A stretch of 64,000 nucleotides of DNA from Dyadobacter sp. MSC1_007 (GTDB lineage: Bacteria; Bacteroidota; Bacteroidia; Cytophagales; Spirosomataceae), in NCBI RefSeq assembly GCF_023667495.1, contig NZ_JAMOZL010000005.1, forward strand, positions 372,001 through 436,000, read 5' to 3'. Position 1 is the first letter of the stretch; each line of letters starts with the position of its first letter. The translations under genes and the position numbers were made by a program. Below are positions 35,436 through 44,804 of this stretch, piece by piece. Below the pieces are notes generated by a model. It worked only from the letters and a program-made list of their open reading frames with translations. It was not told the origin of the DNA and did not search any database.

Positions 35436-37637
35436 ATGAAATTTGAAAAACCTGCGGGTATCAACCCGATTGACCAGCTTAAAATCATTGGTAAGCCGAC
35501 AGACCGCATCGAGGGCCCGTTGAAAACAACAGGAACTGCAAAATATGCTTACGAAAATAATCAGGAGGTGACCAATGTTGCCTACGGATACATTCTTGGT
35601 TCAGCTATTGCCAAGGGCACAATTACCCGGATTGACCAGTCGGCAGCCAAGGCAGCACCTGGTGTATTGGCTATTGTCACCGCTGCCAACGCCGGGACAC
35701 TAAATACAGGCAAGTTTTATGTCAGCCGCTTTTTGGCGGGGCCGCAGATTGATCATTACCATCAGGCTGTTGCGGTGGTAGTCGCAGAATCTTTTGAACA
35801 AGCTCGGGCCGCGGCATCTCTGCTTAAAGTGGATTACAAAAAAGCAAAAGGCTCTTTTGATCTCGATGCGGTCAAAGACTTGGCCCAAACACCACCACCA
35901 GCCCAGTTTGGTCCACCGCCACAGACGCTTACGGGTGATTTTGAAGGTGCTTTTAAAACAGCACAGGTCAAATTGGATGAAACATATACCACACCAGACC
36001 AGGCGCATGCGATGATGGAGCCACACGCGACCATAGCCAAATGGGAAGGGGATAAGCTTACCTGCTGGTGCTCCATTCAGCAGATGAACTGGGGCGTCCG
36101 TGATCTGGCCAACATCCTTGGAATACCCAAAGAGAATATCCGGCTCATCGCTTCTTATATCGGTGGTGGTTTCGGTGGAAAAGGAACCGTACTTGCAGAT
36201 CTTGTAGCAGCTAGTCTCGCAGCGCGGGCAGCTGGGCGGCCCGTGAAGCTCGCGCTGCAACGGCCTTTGATGTTTAATAACACCATTCACCGTCCTAAGA
36301 CTATACAGCGTATCCGGATCGGTGCTGATCATGATGGCAAAATTACCGCCATAGGTCATGAAAGCTGGTCTGGGAACCTGCCGGGAGGAAGGACAGAACC
36401 GGCTACGGCGTCAACGCGGCTTTTATATGCGGGTGCAAATCGGATGACCCGGTTAAAACTGGCCGTTTTGGATCTGGCAGAAGGGAATGCGATGCGGGCT
36501 CCGGGGGAAGCGCCCGGTATGATGACTTTGGAAATTGCGATGGATGAAATGGCTGAGAAATTGAATATGGACCCGGTTGCATTTCGTATTAAAAATGACA
36601 CGCAGGAAGATCCCGAAAAACCAGGACGGAAATTTTCGACCCGTAAGCTTATCGAATGTTTGCAGACAGGTGCTGAAAAATTCGGATGGGAGAAGCGGAA
36701 CGCAAAGCCTGGCAGCATACAGGAAGGGCAATGGCTTATTGGTATGGGAGTTGCTTCTGCGATCCGGGGCGCACCTATTGCCAAGTCAGCAGCACGCGTG
36801 CGTCTTGACAGCTCTGGCAAAATCACAGTAGAGACCGATATGACTGATATCGGCACGGGGAGCTACACCATTATCGGACAAACGGCCGCTGAAATGATGG
36901 GGATTGACCTGGATAAAGTGACCGTCAAAATCGGTGATTCCTCGTTTCCGGAATCCCCTGGTTCCGGGGGCCAGTGGGGCGCAGCTTCGTCTACTTCGGG
37001 TGTTTACGCGGCCTGTTTTAAACTCAGGGAAACGGTAGCAAGTCAGCTTGGGCTAAATGTGGGAAAGGCGCAATTTTCTGACGGTAAAGTAAGTGACGGT
37101 GACCGCAGCTTTGCGCTGGGGGATGCAGCCAAAAACGGTGATTTGGTGGCGCAGGATGAGATTACTTATGGGGAGCTTTCAAAAGAGTACGCTCAAACCA
37201 CGTTCGGTGCCCACTTTGTTGAAGTAGCCGTTAACGCATACACCTTTGAAATCCGGGTGCGCCGTATGGTTGCTGTATGCCACGCTGGAAGGATATTAAA
37301 TCCGAAAGCGGCGCGGAGCCAGGTAATTGGCGCGATGACCATGGGAGTCGGGGCGGCATTAATGGAGGAAATGGTGGTTGACAAGCGCGTCGGCTTTTTT
37401 GTAAATCATGACCTGGCGGGCTATGAAGTACCTGTCCACGCCGATATCCCGTATCAGGAAGTCATCTTATTGGAGGATATCGACCCGACTATGTCCCCAA
37501 TGAAGGCCAAGGGCATAGGCGAGCTGGGTCTCTGCGGCGTTGCAGCAGCTGTTGCTAATGCGGTTTACAATGCTACGGGAGTAAGGGTCCGGGATTATCC
37601 GGTTACCCTTGATAAAATCTTAAAGAACACCATCTGA
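35436..37637 (+). CDS. paoC: Aldehyde oxidoreductase molybdopterin subunit (PaoC-like)
   Basis: The 733-residue protein fits the PaoC length. It carries molybdopterin-binding segments of the family (YIGGGFGGKGTVLADLVAA near 245, and a Gly-rich SPGSGGQWGAASSTSG near 510). The probable catalytic Glu lies in KGIGELGLCGVAAAVANAVYNATG near residue 695, matching the GIGE motif of PaoC. It has no signal of its own, so it would be exported with the Tat-tagged small subunit. The complex oxidises aldehydes in E. coli. No PaoD-type chaperone is encoded here. Confidence 0.88.
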   Translation: MKFEKPAGINPIDQLKIIGKPTDRIEGPLKTTGTAKYAYENNQEVTNVAYGYILGSAIAKGTITRIDQSAAKAAPGVLAIVTAANAGTLNTGKFYVSRFLAGPQIDHYHQAVAVVVAESFEQARAAASLLKVDYKKAKGSFDLDAVKDLAQTPPPAQFGPPPQTLTGDFEGAFKTAQVKLDETYTTPDQAHAMMEPHATIAKWEGDKLTCWCSIQQMNWGVRDLANILGIPKENIRLIASYIGGGFGGKGTVLADLVAASLAARAAGRPVKLALQRPLMFNNTIHRPKTIQRIRIGADHDGKITAIGHESWSGNLPGGRTEPATASTRLLYAGANRMTRLKLAVLDLAEGNAMRAPGEAPGMMTLEIAMDEMAEKLNMDPVAFRIKNDTQEDPEKPGRKFSTRKLIECLQTGAEKFGWEKRNAKPGSIQEGQWLIGMGVASAIRGAPIAKSAARVRLDSSGKITVETDMTDIGTGSYTIIGQTAAEMMGIDLDKVTVKIGDSSFPESPGSGGQWGAASSTSGVYAACFKLRETVASQLGLNVGKAQFSDGKVSDGDRSFALGDAAKNGDLVAQDEITYGELSKEYAQTTFGAHFVEVAVNAYTFEIRVRRMVAVCHAGRILNPKAARSQVIGAMTMGVGAALMEEMVVDKRVGFFVNHDLAGYEVPVHADIPYQEVILLEDIDPTMSPMKAKGIGELGLCGVAAAVANAVYNATGVRVRDYPVTLDKILKNTI

Positions 37638-37655
37638 CCTGAAAAACTCATTAAA

Positions 37656-39608
37656 ATGAATTTATTAAAGATCTATGAAATGAAATCGGGCCAGCGGATT
37701 TTTCAGGTACTCTTGCTGATAATCTATGTTTTTTTTGCACCAAGCACGCATGGACAGCAGCAGAAAGACAGAACCTGGTCGGTCTATAAAGCAGATGCCG
37801 GCAGCTCCAACTACTCGCCTTTGGATCAGATCAACATTTCAAATGTTGGCCAGTTAAAACCTGCCTGGACATTGGCTATTAAAGACAATGCAGAAGGAAC
37901 CAGGCCCAGTCAATGTAACCCCATTATAGTCGATGGTATCATGTATGCCACTTCTGCCAGTCAGCAGGCTTACGCTGTTGATGCTGCAACGGGAAAACAG
38001 TTGTGGTCATTTGACCCTTTTAACGGCAAAGAGAGTGGCGGTGAAGTAAACCGTGGGCTAACTTACTGGGAAAAGGGAGATGACAGGCGTATCCTGTTTA
38101 CAGCCAACAACGAGCTTTTTGCATTGGATGTTGCTACCGGCAAGCCTGTCACCTCATTCGGCAAAGCAGGAAAAGTGGATATGAGGATCGGACTAAGGGA
38201 TAATAACAAAGACATCTACGTTTCATCAACTTCCCCTGGGATCATTTATAAGGATCTGATCATCATGGGCTGCCGTGTGCCGGATGTGTATGGTGCGCAG
38301 CCTGGTTATATCAGGGCATACAGCTGTTTGACAGGGAAGCTTGTGTGGACGTTTCATACCGTTCCACTGCCTGGTGAACCCGGCTATGAAACCTGGTCAA
38401 AAGACGCATATAAAGTGGTGGGTGGTGTTAATAACTGGGCAGGCATGAGCCTGGACCTGAACCGAGGGATGGTTTTTCTTGCACTGGGTTCGCCTTCCTA
38501 TGATTTTTATGGAACCGACCGGAAAGGGCAAAACCTGTATGGCAATTGTGTACTGGCCCTTGATGCGGCCAGTGGAAAGCATATATGGCATTTTCAGACG
38601 GTGCATCATGATCTTTGGGACTACGATCTGCCCGCGCCACCTAACCTTGTTACGATTAAACGGGATGGTCCCGACGGTCGGCCCCGAAATATAGATGCGG
38701 TCGCACAGATTACCAAACAGGGATTTGTATTCGTGTTTGACAGGGCAACTGGGCAACCATTATATGATATTGAAGAAAGAAAAGTGCCTGCATCCAATCT
38801 TCCCGGGGAAAGCGCGTCGCCTACACAGCCCTTCCCGGTCAAACCAAAACCTTTTGCGCGTCAGTGGATCACCGAGGCAGACCTTACCAGTTATTCCCCT
38901 GCCGATCATGATTCGCTTGTAGCCAAATTCAGGTCTATGCGCTACGAAGGGCTTTACACGCCGCCTGACCTGAAAGGTACGCTGCAATTGCCCGGCACAC
39001 GGGGTGGTGGAGAATGGGGCGGTGCGGCATTTGATCCGGCAACGAATTTTTTATACATCAAATCAAACGATGCCCCCGATATCATAACGATCATCAAGGG
39101 AGATCAAACGAAAGCAAGCAGCGAATCGTCGGCGAGATCGAGTGTTTCAAGCCAGCTGGGCACTACAGAGCGTAATGCACATGCTGATCAGTATCTGAAC
39201 TCGACAGGTTATAAAACCTGGAAAGATCCAAGCGGTAATCCGGCGATCAGCCCGCCGTGGGGAACACTGCATGCGCTGAACCTTTCCACAGGTGAATACG
39301 AGTGGCAGATACCGCTGGGTAACGACGAAGCACGCCAGGCAAAAGGTGCAGCTGAAACGGGTCAGGAAGGCAAGGCAGGCCCTATTGTTACAGCTGGTGG
39401 TTTGGTATTCATCAGTGGGACGGACGATAAAAAGCTGCGCGCCTTAGACAAATCAACAGGTAAGCTACTTTGGCAGACGACACTGCCTGCACTGGCTAAC
39501 GCTACCGCATGCAGCTACCAGGTTAATGGAAAGCAATTTGTCGCACTTTCCGTTGGAGGCACTACTGAAAATCCGTCTGGATATTTGATGGCATTTGCAT
39601 TGCCTTGA
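37656..39608 (+). CDS. PQQ-type quinoprotein dehydrogenase without haem domain
   Basis: The 650-residue protein has a signal peptide (about 9-37, with a possible alternative ATG at 37680) and an eight-blade quinoprotein beta propeller with repeats such as YAVDAATGKQLWSFDP and ALDAASGKHIWHFQ. HHDLWDYDLPAPPNLV (about 320-335) is typical of glucose-dehydrogenase-like quinoproteins. There is no CxxCH, so it lacks the fused cytochrome c found in many alcohol dehydrogenases, and no N-terminal membrane domain as in E. coli Gcd. It follows paoC by 18 bases. Both would oxidise a small substrate in the periplasm. No PQQ-synthesis genes are nearby. Confidence 0.82.
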   Translation: MNLLKIYEMKSGQRIFQVLLLIIYVFFAPSTHGQQQKDRTWSVYKADAGSSNYSPLDQINISNVGQLKPAWTLAIKDNAEGTRPSQCNPIIVDGIMYATSASQQAYAVDAATGKQLWSFDPFNGKESGGEVNRGLTYWEKGDDRRILFTANNELFALDVATGKPVTSFGKAGKVDMRIGLRDNNKDIYVSSTSPGIIYKDLIIMGCRVPDVYGAQPGYIRAYSCLTGKLVWTFHTVPLPGEPGYETWSKDAYKVVGGVNNWAGMSLDLNRGMVFLALGSPSYDFYGTDRKGQNLYGNCVLALDAASGKHIWHFQTVHHDLWDYDLPAPPNLVTIKRDGPDGRPRNIDAVAQITKQGFVFVFDRATGQPLYDIEERKVPASNLPGESASPTQPFPVKPKPFARQWITEADLTSYSPADHDSLVAKFRSMRYEGLYTPPDLKGTLQLPGTRGGGEWGGAAFDPATNFLYIKSNDAPDIITIIKGDQTKASSESSARSSVSSQLGTTERNAHADQYLNSTGYKTWKDPSGNPAISPPWGTLHALNLSTGEYEWQIPLGNDEARQAKGAAETGQEGKAGPIVTAGGLVFISGTDDKKLRALDKSTGKLLWQTTLPALANATACSYQVNGKQFVALSVGGTTENPSGYLMAFALP

Positions 39609-39840
39609 TTTATTCCCGAATAGAATAGTTGGTCGAACGTGAAGGTATTGGAAGTCTGGTCAAGATGATCAGTTTTTTTGGAGATGCTACACAGTGTTTT
39701 ATAGAAATGTCAGATCTGTTCTTGCACTGCTCTTTAAAATCATGGATAAAACATACTTCACAAAAGATTTTCGTTTAATCCCAACTTTTCAGGCCGATCT
39801 TTACATCTCTCAAAATGTTTGCAAATTGTTTGCAAATAAA

Positions 39841-39872
39841 AAGGACTCACAAGTTTTATCTCGTAAGTCCTT
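39841..39872 (-). terminator. Terminator downstream of the tRNA gene
   Basis: A 10-base stem with one mismatch (AAGGACTTAC / GTGAGTCCTT as read on the minus strand) is followed by a T-run, and lies directly 3' of the tRNA on the minus strand. The rest of the 39609-39840 intergenic region holds no gene I can support. Confidence 0.6.
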
Positions 39873-39882
39873 GATTTTCAAG

Positions 39883-39956
39883 TGGGCCCACCTGGAATCG
39901 AACCAGGCACCTACTGATTATGAGTCAGTTGCTCTAACCGAATGAGCTATAGGCCC
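39883..39956 (-). tRNA. tRNA with CAU anticodon (probably Ile2, possibly elongator Met)
   Basis: The minus strand folds as a complete 74-base tRNA. The acceptor stem is GGGCCTA / TGGGCCC, the D arm contains AGCTC...GAGC, the anticodon arm is ACTGA-CTCATAA-TCAGT, the T arm is CCTGG-TTCGATT-CCAGG, and A is the discriminator. CCA is not encoded. A CAU anticodon can belong to initiator Met, elongator Met or lysidine-modified Ile2. Positions 4-69 and 5-68 are C-G pairs, a feature used by TilS to choose Ile2, so I favour Ile2. Confidence 0.85.
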
Positions 39957-39972
39957 TTTATTATTATACTTC

Positions 39973-40034
39973 GTCAGTTGCTCTAACCAACCGGGAGATG
40001 CTTTCCGGGCAAACGCTTTGTGAGCTATAGGCCC
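39973..40034 (-). pseudogene. Broken partial copy of the adjacent tRNA gene
   Basis: Just upstream of the CAU tRNA on its own strand is a second copy of its 5' half. The 14 bases from GGGCCTATAGCTCA and the 16 bases GGTTAGAGCAACTGAC are identical to the real gene. In the D loop, 3 bases are replaced by 32 unrelated bases (39989-40020), and the copy stops before the anticodon loop. It cannot form a tRNA. It looks like a duplication remnant or the scar of an integration event. Confidence 0.75.
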
Positions 40035-40112
40035 CGTTCCCGAAATTTCTTCGGAGTGCAAAATTAGCGAATCGGAGCAAATCTCCAAACGAAAACAACA
40101 AGATTAACTTCT

Positions 40113-40140
40113 TTTGTCCGTTGGTTGTTTATTACTTTTG
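40113..40140 (+). promoter_or_regulatory. Bacteroidetes-type promoter for HD-domain gene
   Basis: A TTTG at 40113 and TACTTTTG at 40133-40140 match the Bacteroidetes consensus (TTTG / TAnnTTTG) with a 16-base spacer. Transcription would start near 40147, just before the TTG start at 40154. This supports that start over any upstream codon. Confidence 0.5.
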
Positions 40141-40153
40141 CCAAAAAAGAGCT

Positions 40154-41386
40154 TTGAATAAAAGGAAAATAATCAACGATCCTGTTTACGGATTCATATC
40201 CATCTCTTCTGACCTCCTGTATGATCTGGTGGACCATCCTTATTTTCAGAGGTTAAGGAGAATCAGGCAGCTGGGATTGGCCGATATCGTTTATCCCGGG
40301 GCTCTTCACACGCGCTTTCACCATGCCCTCGGCGCCATGCACCTGATGGGCCAGGCATTGCGGGCGTTACAGGAAAAAGGCCATATGATCTGGGAACCCG
40401 AACTGGAAGGAGCGCAGGCAGCGATATTATTACACGATCTGGGCCACGGGCCATTTTCGCATGTACTCGAAAGCGTCGTGATACCCGGCGTGCCGCATGA
40501 GGCGATCACGCTGGCGATGATGAAAGACCTTAACCGCAGTCTCAATGGCCGGCTCGATATAGCAATCCAAATGTTTGAGGGAACGTATCCACGTAAGTTT
40601 TTTCATCAGATGATATCCAGTCAGCTGGATATGGACCGGATGGATTATCTCAACCGCGACAGTTTTTATACAGGCGTTATTGAAGGCTCCATCGGTGCCG
40701 ACCGGCTGATCAAAATGTTGGATATTAGTCAGGACCAGCTTGTGGTGGAAGAAAAAGGACTTTTGAGCATCGAAAACTTCCTTCATGCACGTCGGCTCAT
40801 GTACTGGCAGGTGTACCTGCATAAGACGCTTCTGAGCGCGCAAGCAATGCTCACGCAAATCCTCTACCGTGCACGCGAGCTGACTGCGGCGGGCGAGCAG
40901 TTGTTCGCGACACCCGATTTTCTGCGGTTTCTTACCAACCGGTTTACGCTCGCGGATTTCGATAGTCAGCCGGATTTGCTGGAGTCGTTCAACGGTTTGG
41001 ACGATAATGACGTATGGGCATCTGTGAAGGGATGGAAAACGCATTCCGACCCGGTGTTATCGACGTTATGCGAGATGCTGCTGAACCGTAACCTGTTCAA
41101 AATCACCTTTTATGACGCCCCTCCGGGTGAAGAGGTTCTTGGGCAGCTCCGGGAACAACTGACGGCCTCCGGCATAGCTGAAAATGACATGGATTATTTC
41201 CTGGTCACAGGCGAGACGACTAACTGGGCTTATGCCAAAGAACAGGACCCGATCCGGGTTAAAATGAAAAACGGAAATTTGCTCGATATAGCCGATGCTT
41301 CTGACATTCCTACCATTGAAGCCCTCACTAAGATTGTACGCAAGTACTATGTATGTTGGGGTAAAAATGTATCTTTGCGTGGTTAG
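40154..41386 (+). CDS. HD-domain phosphohydrolase (dGTPase-like)
   Basis: The 410-residue protein has an HD phosphohydrolase core: RLRRIRQLGLADIVYPGALHTRFHHALG (about 33-60), LLHDLGHGPFSHVLE (HD motif, near 92-106) and a later DMDRMDYLNRDSFYTG. This arrangement resembles SAMHD1/YwfO-type nucleotide triphosphohydrolases, which hydrolyse dNTPs. I chose the TTG at 40154 because the protein then starts with NKRKIINDPVYGF, the normal family start, and a promoter lies just upstream. The gene is monocistronic or heads toward the lpx operon 81 bases downstream. Confidence 0.8.
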   Translation: MNKRKIINDPVYGFISISSDLLYDLVDHPYFQRLRRIRQLGLADIVYPGALHTRFHHALGAMHLMGQALRALQEKGHMIWEPELEGAQAAILLHDLGHGPFSHVLESVVIPGVPHEAITLAMMKDLNRSLNGRLDIAIQMFEGTYPRKFFHQMISSQLDMDRMDYLNRDSFYTGVIEGSIGADRLIKMLDISQDQLVVEEKGLLSIENFLHARRLMYWQVYLHKTLLSAQAMLTQILYRARELTAAGEQLFATPDFLRFLTNRFTLADFDSQPDLLESFNGLDDNDVWASVKGWKTHSDPVLSTLCEMLLNRNLFKITFYDAPPGEEVLGQLREQLTASGIAENDMDYFLVTGETTNWAYAKEQDPIRVKMKNGNLLDIADASDIPTIEALTKIVRKYYVCWGKNVSLRG

Positions 41387-41467
41387 TCAGGATCAAAAAA
41401 AGAAAAGCAGAACTAAGAATTTATACTACATATTCGAATACCATTACCTGAAATTAGCCGAAAAAAT

Positions 41468-42508
41468 ATGAAATTTACTGTCAGCGAGATTGCTCAAATG
41501 CTTGATGGAACTGTTGTTGGAAATGATCAGATTACAATTAATTCGGCTGCAAAAATTGAAGAAGGGCTGCCGGGTTGCATATCATTTCTGGCGAACAGTA
41601 AGTACGAGCCATATATTTACTCCACACAATCTTCTGCGGTAATTGTTAATAAAGATTTTGTCCCCAAAAAGGAAGTCGCCACGACGCTGATCTATGTCGA
41701 AAACGCATATACAGCCTTTACAATACTTCTTGAAGAATACCAGAAACGTCTGGCAGGCAGCAAATCAGGTGTGGAACAACCCAGTTTTATCGGAGAAAAC
41801 AGCCAGATGGGTGATGACTGCTACCGGGGCGCTTTTTCTTACATCGGAAGAAATTGCACAATAGGGAAAGAAGTGAAAATCTACCCCCACGCTTACCTCG
41901 GGGATAATATCGAAATCGGTGATTACTCGGTCATTCATCCCGGCGTTAGAATTTACGACAATACTATTATAGGTAAGAACTGCACCATATTCGCGAATAC
42001 GGTAATCGGCAGTGATGGCTTCGGTTTCGCCCCTCAAACGGACGGTACCTATAAAACAATTCCCCAACTGGGTAATGTGATTATCGAGGACAATGTAAGC
42101 ATCGGCTCCAACTCAACGATCGACTGTGCCACAATGGGCTCTACGATCATCCGCAGCGGAGTAAAAATAGATAACCTTGTTCAGATCGCGCATAATGTAG
42201 AGATTGGAAAAAATACCGTAATTGCGGCCCAATCCGGCGTGTCCGGTTCGACCACAATCGGCGAGCAATGTATCATCGCTGGCCAGGTGGGAATCACAGG
42301 GCACATCACAATTGCAAATAATACCAAAATAGGGGCACAAAGCGGGCTTGGAAAATCTATTAAAAAAGAAGGTCTGTCGCTTTCGGGCTCTCCGGCCAGA
42401 GATCTGAATGAACATTTACGGTCGATGGCGCTGGTGCGAAGGCTACCCGAGCTGGAAGAAAGATTGAAAGACCTGGAACGCAAGCAGGAAACGTCTGATT
42501 TTCAGTAA
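41468..42508 (+). CDS. lpxD: UDP-3-O-acylglucosamine N-acyltransferase
   Basis: The 346-residue protein has the LpxD N-terminal uridine-binding domain (about 1-95) and a left-handed beta helix of hexapeptide repeats (about 105-310) such as [22 protein letters not shown]. His in [13 protein letters not shown] (about 240) is the likely catalytic base. It adds the N-linked acyl chain in lipid A synthesis. It is the first gene of lpxD / lpxC-fabZ / lpxA, 51 bases before the next. Confidence 0.95.
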   Translation: MKFTVSEIAQMLDGTVVGNDQITINSAAKIEEGLPGCISFLANSKYEPYIYSTQSSAVIVNKDFVPKKEVATTLIYVENAYTAFTILLEEYQKRLAGSKSGVEQPSFIGENSQMGDDCYRGAFSYIGRNCTIGKEVKIYPHAYLGDNIEIGDYSVIHPGVRIYDNTIIGKNCTIFANTVIGSDGFGFAPQTDGTYKTIPQLGNVIIEDNVSIGSNSTIDCATMGSTIIRSGVKIDNLVQIAHNVEIGKNTVIAAQSGVSGSTTIGEQCIIAGQVGITGHITIANNTKIGAQSGLGKSIKKEGLSLSGSPARDLNEHLRSMALVRRLPELEERLKDLERKQETSDFQ

Positions 42509-42559
42509 TGCCGGGCATCCGGCTTAATCGCACCTTAAGTTGAAAAGGAAACATATATA

Positions 42560-43951
42560 ATGAACGAAAAACAACAAACCATTTCTAAGTCTGTATCCGT
42601 AACTGGAGTGGGTTTACATACGGGTGTTGTGGCCACAATGACATTTGTGCCGGCACCCGCCAACCACGGATATAAATTCCAACGTGTTGATTTACCCGAC
42701 CAGCCGATCGTAGATGCAGATGTCGATAATGTAGTGGACCTTTCCCGCGGTACGACCATCGAGCAAAACGGTGCAAGGATCCACACCGTTGAGCATACAC
42801 TCGCAGCAATGGTAGGATTGCAGATCGACAACGTGCTGATCCAGCTGGACGGCCCTGAGCCTCCGATCATGGACGGCAGTTCTGTCAAGTTCGTAGATGC
42901 ATTGCTTGATGCAGGCATCGAAGAACAAAACGCCTACCGCAATTACTTCGAAGTTCCCGAATACGTACATTATAAGAATAAGGAGAAGGATACCGAACTG
43001 GTAGCCCTGCCGCTTTCGGATTATCGCCTGACAGTGATGGTGGATTATAATTCTACCGTGATCAGCAGTCAGCACGCGTCGCTGAACGACATTACACTGT
43101 TTAAAGACGATATCGCCGCATGCCGCACTTTTGTGTTCCTGCACGAGCTCGAAGCATTGTATAAACAAAACCTGATCAAAGGAGGAGACCTTACCAATGC
43201 GATCGTGATCGTAGACCGCGAGGTGCAGGATGGTGAACTTGATCATCTGTCGCAATTGCTCAATAAGCCTAAGGTTAGTGTAAACAAATCCAAAGGTATC
43301 CTCAATAACGTCGACCTGCATTATCCTAACGAGATGGCCCGCCACAAGCTGCTCGATCTGATCGGTGACCTGGCGTTAATTGGCCGTCCGATCAAGGCGC
43401 AAATATTGGCAGCCCGTCCGGGACATGCTGCAAATGTGGCCCTGGCGAAGAAAATCAAGAAACTCATTAAGTCCGGGAAAGGAGATATTCCCCAGTACGA
43501 CCCGCATAAAGCGCCGGTTTTTGATATTAACCAGATCGGTCAGTTGCTTGCACACCGTTATCCGTTCCAGATGATCGATAAGATCATTGCATTGGACGAA
43601 AACAGCGTGGTAGGTGTTAAAAATGTAACGATCAACGAACAGTTTTTTCTGGGACACTTCCCGGGTAACCCGGTTATGCCTGGCGTTTTACAATTGGAGG
43701 CGATGGCCCAGACGGGCGGTATTTTGGTGCTTTCGAGTGTGCCGGATCCCGACAATTACTGGCCTTACCTGATCGGAATAGATGCCTGCCGGTTCCGCCG
43801 CAATGTTTTTCCGGGAGATACGGTTATTTTTAAATGTGAATTTACATCTCCAATGAAGCGCGGGATCGTTAAAATGAGTGGCCGGGGATACGTATCCGGA
43901 CAGCTGGTGTGTGAAGCGGATATGATAGCAAGCCTGGTAAAGAAAAAATGA
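42560..43951 (+). CDS. lpxC-fabZ: Bifunctional LpxC deacetylase / FabZ dehydratase fusion
   Basis: At 463 residues this is a fusion. Residues about 1-300 are UDP-3-O-acyl-GlcNAc deacetylase, with zinc-binding HTVEHTLAAMVG (about 76-87) and HKLLDLIGDLALIG (about 260-273), plus a late GHAANVALAK. Residues about 315-463 are a FabZ hotdog dehydratase, with HRYPFQMIDKI and HFPGNPVMPGVLQLEAMAQ (catalytic His and Glu). It supplies the committed step of lipid A and a fatty-acid dehydration step. The fusion is standard in Bacteroidetes. It overlaps lpxA by four bases. Confidence 0.95.
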   Translation: MNEKQQTISKSVSVTGVGLHTGVVATMTFVPAPANHGYKFQRVDLPDQPIVDADVDNVVDLSRGTTIEQNGARIHTVEHTLAAMVGLQIDNVLIQLDGPEPPIMDGSSVKFVDALLDAGIEEQNAYRNYFEVPEYVHYKNKEKDTELVALPLSDYRLTVMVDYNSTVISSQHASLNDITLFKDDIAACRTFVFLHELEALYKQNLIKGGDLTNAIVIVDREVQDGELDHLSQLLNKPKVSVNKSKGILNNVDLHYPNEMARHKLLDLIGDLALIGRPIKAQILAARPGHAANVALAKKIKKLIKSGKGDIPQYDPHKAPVFDINQIGQLLAHRYPFQMIDKIIALDENSVVGVKNVTINEQFFLGHFPGNPVMPGVLQLEAMAQTGGILVLSSVPDPDNYWPYLIGIDACRFRRNVFPGDTVIFKCEFTSPMKRGIVKMSGRGYVSGQLVCEADMIASLVKKK

Positions 43952-44760
43952 CTCAATCATTAGCATATATCCATCCTGACGCTAAGATTGCGCAGAATGT
44001 AGAAATTGAACCTTTTGCGATGATCCATGCTGATGTAGAGATCGGTGAAGGCTCATGGATCGGTTCGCACGTTGTAATCAACAACGGAGCGCGTATTGGT
44101 AAAAATTGTAAAATTTACCCGGGAGCGGTTGTTTCAGCAACGCCTCAGGATTTAAAATACAATAACGAATATACGTTGACCGTCATCGGGGACAATACTA
44201 CCATCCGTGAATACGCGACGATCAGCCGCGGAACCGAGGAGCATTGGAAGACTGTCGTCGGTTCGGATTGCCTCATTATGGCTTATGCGCACGTAGCGCA
44301 TGACTGCCGTGTGGGTAGCAATTGCATTATCGGGAACAATGTACAAATGGCCGGACACGTTCATGTGGGCGACTGGGCTATTGTGAGTGCATTGAGCGCC
44401 GTACACCAGTTTGTGAAAATCGGGGCGCATGCATTTGTCTCGGGCGCATCGCTGGTACGGAAAGACGTTCCGCCGTTTACAAAAGCGGCGCGCGAGCCTA
44501 TTTCCTACGTTGGTATCAATTCGGTAGGATTAAGACGCCGCGGTTACAGCAACGAGAAAATCGTAGACATTCAGAACATCTACCGCTACATTTATATGAA
44601 GGGGCTGAACAATGCAGAAGCTCTTCAAAAGATTGAATTCGAAATGCCGCCATCGAACGAGCGTGACGAAATCATCAATTTTATCCGGAATTCGGAAAGA
44701 GGCATTATGAAAAGTCCATTCCAAACAACCGGTACAAGCGAGACAGAAGCGCAGTCGTAA
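43948..44760 (+). CDS. lpxA: UDP-N-acetylglucosamine O-acyltransferase
   Basis: The 270-residue protein has the LpxA left-handed beta helix (IHPDAKIAQNVEIEPFAMIHADVEIGEG at its start) with a C-terminal helical bundle (about 195-265). The catalytic His lies in MAYAHVAHDCRVGSN (about 111-125). It starts inside the stop of lpxC-fabZ (ATGA overlap), so translation is coupled. It performs the first acylation of lipid A. A strong terminator follows. Confidence 0.95.
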   Translation: MTQSLAYIHPDAKIAQNVEIEPFAMIHADVEIGEGSWIGSHVVINNGARIGKNCKIYPGAVVSATPQDLKYNNEYTLTVIGDNTTIREYATISRGTEEHWKTVVGSDCLIMAYAHVAHDCRVGSNCIIGNNVQMAGHVHVGDWAIVSALSAVHQFVKIGAHAFVSGASLVRKDVPPFTKAAREPISYVGINSVGLRRRGYSNEKIVDIQNIYRYIYMKGLNNAEALQKIEFEMPPSNERDEIINFIRNSERGIMKSPFQTTGTSETEAQS

Positions 44761-44781
44761 GAATAAAATATTGAATTGAAG

Positions 44782-44802
44782 AGCCCCGCAAGGGGCTTTT
44801 TC
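44782..44802 (+). terminator. Rho-independent terminator after lpxA
   Basis: AGCCCC-GCA-AGGGGCT followed by TTTTT forms a compact GC stem with a T run. It sits 21 bases after the lpxA stop and next to the convergent MOSC gene stop. Confidence 0.85.
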
Positions 44803-44804
44803 AG

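Noticed and set aside
39694..39945. Open frame of 83 codons on the plus strand
   Set aside because: Its 3' third runs antisense through the complete tRNA gene and the tRNA terminator, and the translation has no protein-like features.
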